Assembly: GCA_963810775.1 (NCBI GenBank)
Contig: CAWEOT010000014.1
Location: 248,001-312,000, forward strand
DNA: 64,000 bases
Direction of reading: 5' to 3'
From: DATBVX01 sp963810775
GTDB taxonomy: Bacteria > Pseudomonadota > Gammaproteobacteria > Steroidobacterales > Steroidobacteraceae
Positions 33,865-41,795 of this stretch are shown here, one piece after another. Within the stretch, counting starts at the first letter, position 1; every line of letters starts with the position of its first letter. The notes under the pieces were generated by a model, which saw nothing but the letters and a program-made list of their open reading frames with translations, was not told where the DNA came from and searched no databases. Both the position numbers and the translations under genes were made by a program.

Positions 33865-35511
33865 CTATTGCGGTGGACCGGTCCAGGTGCGGACCAGCGA
33901 ATGCCACTTCTCGCGCCAGCTCACGCGCTCGTCTGACAGGGTGTCTAGGAAATCCGCGAGACGCTTCGATTTCACGATCGTGTACATCGTGATCGCGCCG
34001 GTCCCGATGAGAATCACCAGGAAGAACAGGATCCGCCAGATGAGCGGCCGTTGCGCCTCCGCCAGCAGGTTCATACCGAGGAATCCAGTCGCGACCGTGC
34101 CAATCAGGCCAAAGATCGTGACCACCGTGAGACGCAGGATGGTGTTGGCCTGGCGGCGCACGCTGTCGGTGTCGAGGTACTCGTTCATGTCCTCAACTTC
34201 GGCACCTACTTCCTGGTAGATCGTCTCGGTGCCGAGCTGCTGGCGCAGGCGGTCGAAGATACTGCGCGCGATATTCTGGTTCGACACCTGGTGGAACCAG
34301 TAGCGGTGGGTGAAGCGCAGGAAGATTTCCATCGACGAGCGGATGGCACGCTTGAACTGGCGTACCGATTCCAGGTCGCCGACTTCGAGCCGGTTCATCG
34401 CCACCGCGAGCTCGTCCGACATCGAGAGCAATGCGGCGCGGTGAAAGTGCGCAATCAGGAACAGCAGGAAATACTGGTGCCGGAACTGGCCGTACATGCC
34501 GGTTTCGCGGCCGGTGAAGAAATAATCATCCTGTCTGCCGACGACGGCGAGGAGCAGCCCGGTGCAGATGAGGCGCGTGTCACCCGAGAACAGATCCCCG
34601 GCTCGTCCCCAGAAACGGTCATCGCAGTATTCGGCCTCGAAGCATTCAAGAGACTTGGCGGAGTAGGGTAGTGAATCGCGCTCGCCCGGCCGCGTCAGCA
34701 TGCCGAGGCGCACGAAATCCGCACGCGACAGGTCGGTGGGATCGTCGAACGACAGGTATGCCATCAGCGGCATGCGGTAGTACTCGAGCTGGCGGTAACG
34801 CAGCGGCCCGGTCTGGCCCGGATATTCGAGCACCGCCGGCCTCAGCAGGAATTCCCAGTGCGCCGCGATCGCAGGCGCGCGATAGCGGCCGACGTGGCCG
34901 AGGTATTTCTGCTTGAACTCGTAGTCCGAGGTCGCCAGCACTTCGCCGTTTGCGCCCAGCCACTCGACGCGCCGCGGACAGTTACCGCCCTGGCCACCGC
35001 GTTCCCAGAACGCGGGATATGCGCGCCCGAAGCGGAACAGCGTGTCCTGCGCCCGATCCAGGGTGATGTCGTTGGCGTGCATCTCGAAGGCGAGCATGGC
35101 GATGTCGGCGTCGAGGAAGAAATAGATATCGGCGTGCGCGACCTCGAAGATGATCGCCGCACCGTCCTCATAAGTGACGCGCACCTGCGCGACGTCGGCG
35201 CGGCGGAAGACGCGGATGCTGGGTTCGCCGTGACGTTGCGAGGCCTCCTGGCCGACACTAGAGCCGTACAGGAAGCGCTGCACGTAGGGCAGGAAGGTTA
35301 CGAATTCCTTGTAATGACGCTCCTGGAATTCGAGTGGATCCGCGGAATATTCGTCCCGTACTTCGCGCCAGGGATTCGCGTCGCCGAGAGTCTCGAGCGC
35401 TTCCCAGTGACGTTGCACCTGCACGCCGGGCTTGAGCGGCATGAGCTGCAGCGGCCAGAGGACGACCTGGCGGAAATGGCGCACGACGATGGGTGCGGCT
35501 GCGTCGCTCAT
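33865..35511 (-). CDS. CorA-like membrane protein (divergent)
   Basis: 548 residues. The last 110 residues have two membrane helices (TVVTIFGLIGTVATGFLGMN and LFFLVILIGTGAITMYTIV) with GMN at the end of the first, as in CorA magnesium channels, preceded by a long helical stalk (DTDSVRRQANTILRL). The N-terminal 430 residues are much larger than a CorA cytoplasmic domain and unlike it, apart from helical content. It may be a CorA-fold channel with a replaced regulatory domain. The stop lies 5 bases from the inverted repeat. Confidence 0.7.
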   Translation of the reverse strand: MSDAAAPIVVRHFRQVVLWPLQLMPLKPGVQVQRHWEALETLGDANPWREVRDEYSADPLEFQERHYKEFVTFLPYVQRFLYGSSVGQEASQRHGEPSIRVFRRADVAQVRVTYEDGAAIIFEVAHADIYFFLDADIAMLAFEMHANDITLDRAQDTLFRFGRAYPAFWERGGQGGNCPRRVEWLGANGEVLATSDYEFKQKYLGHVGRYRAPAIAAHWEFLLRPAVLEYPGQTGPLRYRQLEYYRMPLMAYLSFDDPTDLSRADFVRLGMLTRPGERDSLPYSAKSLECFEAEYCDDRFWGRAGDLFSGDTRLICTGLLLAVVGRQDDYFFTGRETGMYGQFRHQYFLLFLIAHFHRAALLSMSDELAVAMNRLEVGDLESVRQFKRAIRSSMEIFLRFTHRYWFHQVSNQNIARSIFDRLRQQLGTETIYQEVGAEVEDMNEYLDTDSVRRQANTILRLTVVTIFGLIGTVATGFLGMNLLAEAQRPLIWRILFFLVILIGTGAITMYTIVKSKRLADFLDTLSDERVSWREKWHSLVRTWTGPPQ

Positions 35512-35647
35512 GATTCTTCAGGACCTCGGATCGGGAGCGCGGCCAGCAAACTCTTGGGCCATTGTGGCTCGCGCCGGGCCGTAAAGTAGTGCATGCGCCG
35601 ATCTGCGACAATCTCAAAATGAAGTTGCACCACCGATCACGGTGTCC

Positions 35648-36886
35648 ATGAGCGCTGCACGTCGACAGCCGCTGGGGGTGCTCAGCTATCCGGATTTCTC
35701 GCGTTTCCTTTTCGCCCGTTTCTTTTCCACGCTCGCCGTGCAGATGCAGAGCGTCGCGGTGGGATGGCAGGTTTACGCGATCACGCACGATCCGTTGGAC
35801 CTGGGCTTCATAGGTCTCGCGCAGTTCATGCCGTTCCTGGCGCTGATCCTGATTGCCGGGCAGGTCGCCGATCGCCTCGACCGGCGCTTGATCCTGACGT
35901 TCTGTTACGCCACCGAAGTGCTGTGCGCGGTGCTGCTGTTGATCTTCACCTACAGTGGGCTCAAGGTCGTCTGGCCGGTGTTTGCCGTGATGGTGCTGTT
36001 CGGAGTTGCCCGGGCTTTCAGCATGCCGACGGCAGCGGCGATCACTCCCAACCTGGTCCCCATCGAGCGCTTCGGCAACGCAGTGGCGCTCAACTCGTCG
36101 ACCTTCCAGGTGGCGACTATCGCGGGCCCGACATTGGGCGGGCTGCTTTACATCTATGGCCCGCACGTGGTGTACGCCACGGTCGCGGTGGTACTGATGG
36201 CATCGGTCGTCCTGATGTCGATGGTCAAGGTGCCGCGTGTCGCGCGAGCGGAGGAGCCTGCGAACTGGCACACCGTGCTCGAGGGGCTGCGTTTCGTGCG
36301 CTCTCGGCCGGTGGTGTTCGGCGCGATTTCGCTCGATCTGTTCGCGGTGTTGTTCGGCGGAGCGACTGCCCTGCTGCCCGCCTACGCGAGCGATGTACTG
36401 CACGTAGGCCCGACTGGTCTCGGATTTCTACGCACCGCGCCAGGCCTCGGCGCAGCTCTCACGGGATTGTTGCTGGTAGTCGTGCCGGTCACGCGTCACG
36501 TCGGGCGCTGGATGTTTGGCGGCGTAGTCCTGTTCGGCGTCGCGACCATCGTGTTCGGACTCTCGGAGCAATTCGCCATATCCATGGTCGCGCTGTTTCT
36601 ACTCGGAGCCGGGGACATGATCAGCGTCTACATCCGTCACGTCCTGGTTCAGCTCGAGACACCGGATGCCATTCGGGGTCGCGTGAGTGCGGTGAGCGCA
36701 GTGTTCATCGGGGCATCCAACGAGCTCGGTGAATTCGAGTCGGGACTAACGGCAGTCTGGTTTGGACTCGTGCGCTCGGTGGTCATCGGAGGTATCGCGA
36801 CGCTCTGTGTCGCTGGCCTCTGGGCACGCTGGTTCCCGACGCTGCGCACTGTGGACCGCTTTCCTGGATCTGTTCCCGCCCCATAA
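35648..36886 (+). CDS. MFS transporter, EntS/MFS_3-like
   Basis: 412 residues with 12 membrane helices. Motifs include FLFARFFSTLAVQMQSVAVG in helix 1, LIAGQVADRLDRR (motif A) and IRGRVSAVSAVFIGASNELG in the late loop, typical of the EntS/enterobactin-exporter-like group. It exports a small molecule by proton antiport; nothing near suggests a siderophore cluster. ATG 35648 is preferred over GTG 35642. Confidence 0.87.
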   Translation: MSAARRQPLGVLSYPDFSRFLFARFFSTLAVQMQSVAVGWQVYAITHDPLDLGFIGLAQFMPFLALILIAGQVADRLDRRLILTFCYATEVLCAVLLLIFTYSGLKVVWPVFAVMVLFGVARAFSMPTAAAITPNLVPIERFGNAVALNSSTFQVATIAGPTLGGLLYIYGPHVVYATVAVVLMASVVLMSMVKVPRVARAEEPANWHTVLEGLRFVRSRPVVFGAISLDLFAVLFGGATALLPAYASDVLHVGPTGLGFLRTAPGLGAALTGLLLVVVPVTRHVGRWMFGGVVLFGVATIVFGLSEQFAISMVALFLLGAGDMISVYIRHVLVQLETPDAIRGRVSAVSAVFIGASNELGEFESGLTAVWFGLVRSVVIGGIATLCVAGLWARWFPTLRTVDRFPGSVPAP

Positions 36887-36932
36887 CGCGGGCCGGCGCT
36901 TGCGCTGGGTATAAGAGAGGGGCGTATACTTG

Positions 36933-36952
36933 ACCTGTATATCTGTACAGGT
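36933..36952 (+). promoter_or_regulatory. LexA (SOS) box
   Basis: ACCTGTATATCTGTACAGGT contains CTGT-N8-ACAG (36935-36950), the gammaproteobacterial LexA consensus, in a near-palindromic frame. It sits 8 bases before the radical SAM ATG and just after a TATACT (36925-36930) that could be the -10 element, so bound LexA would block transcription. Confidence 0.85.
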
Positions 36953-36959
36953 TCGTTTC

Positions 36960-38039
36960 ATGCCGACCGAATCCGGATTTCGAAAGGGTCGGGGCGCGGG
37001 CTCCAACCCCGAAGGTCGCTTCGAAAGCCGGCGGGTGGAAGCGATCGATGACGGCTGGCCGCACGTACTGGCCGACGAGCTGCCGCCGCTCGAGACTACG
37101 GTGACCGCTGAGCATGCCAAGCAGCTCATCACGCGCAACAACTCACCCGACATTCCCTTCGAGCAATCGATCAATGCGTACCGCGGCTGCGAGCACGGCT
37201 GTGTCTACTGCTATGCCCGCCCCTCGCACTCGTACATGAACCTCTCGCCGGGCCTGGATTTCGAAACCAAGCTTTTCTACAAAGCGGACGCTGCGCGCTT
37301 GCTGGAAGCGGAGCTCGCGAAGCCGGGTTACTCGTGCAAGCCGATCAACCTCGGTGCCAACACGGACCCGTACCAGCCGATCGAGCGCAAGCTCCGGGTG
37401 ACGCGCTCTCTGCTCGAGGTGCTGCGGCGATTTCGACATCCGCTCACCATTGTCACCAAGTCGGCGCTGGTGGAGCGGGACATCGATATTCTCGCGGACA
37501 TGGCGCTTGATGGCCTGGTGTCGGTCCACGTCAGCATCACGACGCTCGATACCAACCTCAAACGAACGCTCGAGCCGCGCGCGCCAGCGCCTGTAGCCAG
37601 GCTGGGTGTCGTGAGAAAGCTGAACGATGCTGGGATACCGGTGGGCGTGCTGGTCGCGCCAGTGATCCCGGCGGTCAACGATCATGAAATCGAAGCTATC
37701 CTCGAAGCCAGCGCGCAGGCCGGTGCTGGTTCCGCCGGTTTCGTGATGCTGCGCCTGCCTTACGAAGTGAAAGTGCTGTTTCGCGAGTGGCTCACGAATC
37801 ATCTGCCGGAGCGCGCCGAGCACGTGATGTCGCTGATTCACGCGATGCGCGCGGGCAAGGACAACGACGCGCGCTTTGGATCGCGCATGCGCGGTGAGGG
37901 CTCTTACGCTGAGCTCATTGCCAGGCGCTTCGAGGTCGCCAGCCGCCGGCTGGGCCTGCATCGGGGGCGGGCCCTTCAGCTCTCCACCCAGCATTTCCGT
38001 CCGCCGGGGACAGGCGGGGGACAGCTCGACCTGATTTGA
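36960..38039 (+). CDS. PA0069-family radical SAM protein (SplB-like)
   Basis: 359 residues. Radical SAM cluster ligands in CEHGCVYCYA (Cys77, Cys81, Cys84), then INLGANTDPYQPIE and a TIM-barrel-like series of strands (TIVTKS, VSVHVSITTLD, VLVAPVIPAVND). The family is related to spore photoproduct lyase and is thought to serve DNA repair, but its substrate is unproven. The LexA box directly upstream supports an SOS role. From memory the Pseudomonas aeruginosa homologue PA0069 is a LexA target. Nearby genes give no further clue. Confidence 0.92.
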   Translation: MPTESGFRKGRGAGSNPEGRFESRRVEAIDDGWPHVLADELPPLETTVTAEHAKQLITRNNSPDIPFEQSINAYRGCEHGCVYCYARPSHSYMNLSPGLDFETKLFYKADAARLLEAELAKPGYSCKPINLGANTDPYQPIERKLRVTRSLLEVLRRFRHPLTIVTKSALVERDIDILADMALDGLVSVHVSITTLDTNLKRTLEPRAPAPVARLGVVRKLNDAGIPVGVLVAPVIPAVNDHEIEAILEASAQAGAGSAGFVMLRLPYEVKVLFREWLTNHLPERAEHVMSLIHAMRAGKDNDARFGSRMRGEGSYAELIARRFEVASRRLGLHRGRALQLSTQHFRPPGTGGGQLDLI

Positions 38040-38182
38040 AGGTGACAGAACGTCGGCCCGGAACCTGCCGACCACTCGCAGGTCTCATGTTCGACGAAGC
38101 TTCACGTATACTGGCCCGGAATCCGTCCAGACCCGCTCGGCGAAGTTCGCTTCAATCCGTGTGCGTTCGGATCGGGGGCTCC

Positions 38183-38911
38183 ATGAACTGCAAAGCGCGT
38201 CTGCACCCGTCGTTTTCCGGCAGCAATCGGCTCGCCGTTTCCTTTGCAGTGTTCGCAGCGTTGAGCATCACGGGCTGCATGCGCGCGCAGGTCGTGGAAA
38301 GCCGTGAATTCGCCACTTCGATCGGGCGCGACGAAGGCGTGGTCCTGCTGGCAAAACCTCACGTCGAGGGCACCGGCACCGAAGAGAAATTCACCGATTG
38401 CGTGGCTGGGGATCTCGCCCGCGGCAAGAGTTCGAAAAATGCTTTCCGCGTCGACAACAACCACAAGTTCGTCGATGCGCTGTTCCCGTGGTTCGAGCCT
38501 TCGACGGCGCCCACCCGCCCTGAAGGTCTGACAGCGTTGTTCAACAAGCCGCTGGTCGCCGCAAAACTCGCGGAGTCCGGTGTGCGTTATGTCGTCTGGT
38601 TCGACGGCGAGACCCGCAAGACCGATGGCGGCGGCAGCATTGCCTGCGGCGCCGGGCCGGGCGGGGCTGGCTGCATCGGCTTCGGATGGTGGGAAAAGGA
38701 ATCCGACTACGTGGCGACCGTGTGGGACCTGAAGGAAACGCGCTCGGCCGGCACTGTCAGCACGAATGTCACTGGAACCTCGGCCATCGTTGGGGCCATC
38801 ATTCCTCTGCCATTCATTGCTCGCGTGCAGGGCACAGCGTGCGACCGGATGGCCGACCAGCTGCGATCGTTCCTGCGCGGGGATGACCTGGCAGCGTCTT
38901 CAGCACCTTGA
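38183..38911 (+). CDS. Lipoprotein of the VWA/TolQ-like cluster
   Basis: 242 residues. Lipobox ITGC (Cys32) follows a hydrophobic helix. The mature part has a Gly-rich loop (ACGAGPGGAGCIGFGWW) with two Cys that could pair, and a late hydrophobic segment SAIVGAIIPLPFIARV. I do not recognise a family. It is the first gene of a co-directional run reaching 52159 and ends 10 bases before the next lipoprotein gene. GGGGG lies before the ATG. Confidence 0.75.
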   Translation: MNCKARLHPSFSGSNRLAVSFAVFAALSITGCMRAQVVESREFATSIGRDEGVVLLAKPHVEGTGTEEKFTDCVAGDLARGKSSKNAFRVDNNHKFVDALFPWFEPSTAPTRPEGLTALFNKPLVAAKLAESGVRYVVWFDGETRKTDGGGSIACGAGPGGAGCIGFGWWEKESDYVATVWDLKETRSAGTVSTNVTGTSAIVGAIIPLPFIARVQGTACDRMADQLRSFLRGDDLAASSAP

Positions 38912-38921
38912 GAAATACGTC

Positions 38922-40472
38922 ATGAAAATCCGTCTCATCGCTCTCATCGTAGCCGCCGCCCTGTTGGCCGCGTGCGCTGGTATGCAGACCCAGGGAGGCG
39001 GCTCGTCGGGATCCTCGGGATCCTCGGGAGGATCTTCCGGTTCCTCGGGTTCTTCGGGCGGCTCGTCCGGCGGCTCTTCGGGTTCGTCCGGCGGTTCCTC
39101 CGGTTCCTCGGGTGGTTCGTCGGGCTCCTCAGGCGGATCCTCGGGTTCGTCCGGCGGATCCTCCGGTTCCTCGGATGGTTCGTCCGGCTCTTCGGGCGGC
39201 TCTTCCGGGACGAGCGGCCCACCCAGCTGGCCGAGCCCCAACGATAGCGGCAGCTCAGATGGCAGCGCGGGCGGCAGCACTAGCTCGGGCGGCAGTTCGG
39301 GCGGCTCGTCTTCTGATAGCAGTGGCTCATCTGGCGGTACTTCCGGCACCAGCGGCCCGCCTACGTGGCCGAGCCCCAATGATTCAACCGGCGGCAATTC
39401 CAATGGCAGTGCCAATGGATCCGATAGCGGGTCGTCAGGTGGATCATCGTCGAGTACCAGTTCCAGCTCAGGTGGCAGCGCTGGATCGGCGGGCGGCGAG
39501 ACCGGGGCCAGCGGCTGGCCTTCGGGAAGCGCTGGTGGATCTGCCGGAGCTGGCAGCAGCGGCGCTACAGGCGGCCAGCAGGGAGGCGGCGAGCCGGGGA
39601 ATACAGGTAACGGCGGTGCGGGTGGAGCTGGAACGCAGTCTGCCTCCTCGGGCAATGGCCAGTCGGGCGGTCAGGCTGGTGGCGGCCAGCAGGGAGGCGG
39701 CGAGCCGGGGAACACAGGTAACGGCGGCGCAGGTGGAGCTGGAACGCAGTCTGCGTCCGCGGGCAATGGCCAGTCGGGCGGTCAGCCTGCTGGTGGCGGC
39801 GGGCAGGGTGGAGCGGCCGGTGAGTCTGCGTCGGGCCAGGGCGGAGCGACTCGAACAGCTTCCGTCGGCGGGACGAACAGCGGGTCGGGAAGTGCCGGCG
39901 CGGATACCGCAGGCAATCAGGGAGCGGGACAGGGGCCAAACGTCTCCGGAAGCATTCAGACCGATACCGAGCGGCGTGAAGCGGCCAGCCAGCAGATGGA
40001 TGAATCACTGGGTGACTTCGATGAGAAGATCCGCAAGGAGCGCGAGCGAATCGCTCAAGAGCGTGACGCGCAGGCGGCGGGTGAACATGGCGCGTCAGGA
40101 GAGTCGGCTGGCAGCGGTTCGGCCGGCGAAGGAGGCTCAGGCAAGAGCGGGGGCGGCGATGGCGACATGCGCCAGGCAAGCAACTCTCCCACGGGCACCG
40201 GTGGCACGCCTGGTGGCGGTGGCGGCAGCCAGAACAGCAGCCCCGGAGGCATGAAATCGGACAGCCAGGGCACTGGCGGTGGCGGAGGGACTGGCGGCGG
40301 CGCTGGCAAGGGCGGCGGTGGACCAAATACCGCGCCGAAGAATATTCCGGATGGACGCGATGACGATGTGATCGCCCGTCAGATCCGCGAGGCCGCGGAG
40401 AAGGAGACCGATCCCGAGCTGCGCGACAAGCTCTGGAAGGAATACATCGAATACAAGAAGAACGCGCACTAG
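38922..40472 (+). CDS. Ser/Gly-rich repetitive lipoprotein
   Basis: 516 residues. Lipobox LLAAC (Cys18) is followed by a very long low-complexity tract of GGSSGSS-type repeats (about residues 25-100), two copies of a GPPxWPSPNDS motif, then a 37-residue tandem unit and more Gly-rich sequence. The last 140 residues return to normal composition with a charged helix (DEKIRKERERIAQERDAQ) and an ordered tail ending KEYIEYKKNAH. It probably forms a flexible outer-membrane-anchored spacer or adhesive tether in the cluster. Antisense frames in this GC-rich tract are not genes. Confidence 0.8.
   Translation: MKIRLIALIVAAALLAACAGMQTQGGGSSGSSGSSGGSSGSSGSSGGSSGGSSGSSGGSSGSSGGSSGSSGGSSGSSGGSSGSSDGSSGSSGGSSGTSGPPSWPSPNDSGSSDGSAGGSTSSGGSSGGSSSDSSGSSGGTSGTSGPPTWPSPNDSTGGNSNGSANGSDSGSSGGSSSSTSSSSGGSAGSAGGETGASGWPSGSAGGSAGAGSSGATGGQQGGGEPGNTGNGGAGGAGTQSASSGNGQSGGQAGGGQQGGGEPGNTGNGGAGGAGTQSASAGNGQSGGQPAGGGGQGGAAGESASGQGGATRTASVGGTNSGSGSAGADTAGNQGAGQGPNVSGSIQTDTERREAASQQMDESLGDFDEKIRKERERIAQERDAQAAGEHGASGESAGSGSAGEGGSGKSGGGDGDMRQASNSPTGTGGTPGGGGGSQNSSPGGMKSDSQGTGGGGGTGGGAGKGGGGPNTAPKNIPDGRDDDVIARQIREAAEKETDPELRDKLWKEYIEYKKNAH
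39571..39792 (+). repeat. Tandem 111-base repeat within the Ser/Gly-rich lipoprotein gene
   Basis: The unit beginning GCGGCCAGCAGGGAGGCGGC at 39571 recurs at 39682 with only a few substitutions, encoding two copies of a 37-residue unit (QQGGGEPGNTGNGGAGG... to ...QSGGQ). Upstream, 39000-39220 is built of shorter degenerate Ser-Gly codon repeats. Copy number is likely variable between strains. Confidence 0.85.
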
Positions 40473-40498
40473 GAGCTACTGGCGAGGACGCACGCACC

Positions 40499-41788
40499 AT
40501 GATTCTCAGGCTCGCACATCGATCCGGCATGACGGCGGGCATGTCGGTCGCTCTGCTGCTGCTCACCGCGCTATCCGGCTGCGTGGTCGAGGAGACCCGA
40601 CCACTCCCCAAGGTTCATGCGGTCCAGGCAAAGGAAGAAATACCGAGCGAGGAGTTGCTCGACGTCGGCGTGCGGATCTTCGATCCGGGCGTTCCGGCGG
40701 AGATCGAAAACGATGAGCAGGCCCAGCAGAAGGCGGGCATCTATCCCGACGTGCGCCGCGCCGAGGCACGCTACATGGCGAACCTGCTGCGAAACACCCT
40801 GGAGACCACGGCGCAGTGGGGCGCCGTGCGCGTGATTCCCGCCAATGCCGAGTTCATCGATGTGATCGTGTCCGGCAAGATCGTTCGCTCCACTGGCAAG
40901 GAGCTCGAGCTGCTCATCAGCGTGCGCGATGCCACGGGACGCACCTGGTACGCGGATCGCAAGTACGAATCCGAGGCGGACCTCGGTTCATATCTGAGTG
41001 ATGCAGCTTTGAGGGCGCGCGATCCGTTCCAGAACGTTTACTCGATCATCGCCAACGACATGCTGACTTTCCGTAACACCATAGCGGTGGCCGATCGGCG
41101 CACGGTCCGGCGCGTGACTGAAATGCGCTTCGCGCAAGACCTGGCACCGCAGTCTTATTCGGACTACGTGGTGCAGGACAAGGACGGCCGTTACCAGCTG
41201 CAACGCCTGCCTGCCGACGGCGATCCGGTATTCGAGCGCATCGAAAAGATTCGTGCGCGCGATGGCGCGCTTATCGATACGGTCAGCGACTACTACGGCA
41301 GCTTCGCCGACCATCTCAGCGAGCCGTACGGCAACTGGCGTCGTTACAGCTACGATGAGATCAACAAGGAAGCGAAGATGAAGTCGCAGGCGCGCACCCG
41401 CATGCTCATGGGAGCTGCGGCGGTGCTGGGCAGCATTCTCGTGTCCTCGCAGTGCCCGGGCGGCAACTCCAACTGCCAGCGCGTGGAGAGTGCGGTACGT
41501 ACTGCGGGTACGATCGGCGGTATCGCCGGAATCATGAGCGGACTGAAGAAGAGCGCCGACGCGAAGATTCACACGGCGGCGATCAAGGAGCTTGCAACCT
41601 CATTCTCGTCAGAGGTGGCTCCGCAGGTGGTCGAGGTCGAGGGTCGCACCCTCAAGCTGACCGGGACCGCCGAGGATCAGTACCGCGAATGGCGCGAAAT
41701 GCTCAAGCAGATGTATCTCGAGGAGACCGGCGGCGTGGCTCCCACGTCGATCGCCGCGGGTAGCCCGGCTGCAACAACACCGCGTTGA
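40499..41788 (+). CDS. Lipoprotein of the VWA/TolQ-like cluster
   Basis: 429 residues. Lipobox ALSGC (Cys28). The central 250 residues are a mixed alpha/beta domain without a recognised family. A short hydrophobic stretch (MLMGAAAVLGSILVSS) and a Gly-rich helix TAGTIGGIAGIMSG near 325-345 could insert in a membrane. It sits 7 bases before the kinase-like gene and 26 bases after the repetitive lipoprotein gene. It is probably a periplasmic or outer-membrane component of the same complex. In-frame ATGs at codons 11 and 15 are alternative starts. Confidence 0.75.
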   Translation: MILRLAHRSGMTAGMSVALLLLTALSGCVVEETRPLPKVHAVQAKEEIPSEELLDVGVRIFDPGVPAEIENDEQAQQKAGIYPDVRRAEARYMANLLRNTLETTAQWGAVRVIPANAEFIDVIVSGKIVRSTGKELELLISVRDATGRTWYADRKYESEADLGSYLSDAALRARDPFQNVYSIIANDMLTFRNTIAVADRRTVRRVTEMRFAQDLAPQSYSDYVVQDKDGRYQLQRLPADGDPVFERIEKIRARDGALIDTVSDYYGSFADHLSEPYGNWRRYSYDEINKEAKMKSQARTRMLMGAAAVLGSILVSSQCPGGNSNCQRVESAVRTAGTIGGIAGIMSGLKKSADAKIHTAAIKELATSFSSEVAPQVVEVEGRTLKLTGTAEDQYREWREMLKQMYLEETGGVAPTSIAAGSPAATTPR

Positions 41789-41795
41789 GCCTCTT

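Noticed and set aside
38900..39655. Pro/Glu-rich 251-residue frame on the minus strand
   Set aside because: It is the antisense of the Ser/Gly codon repeats of the lipoprotein gene; composition is explained by the repeat and there is no ribosome site or signal.
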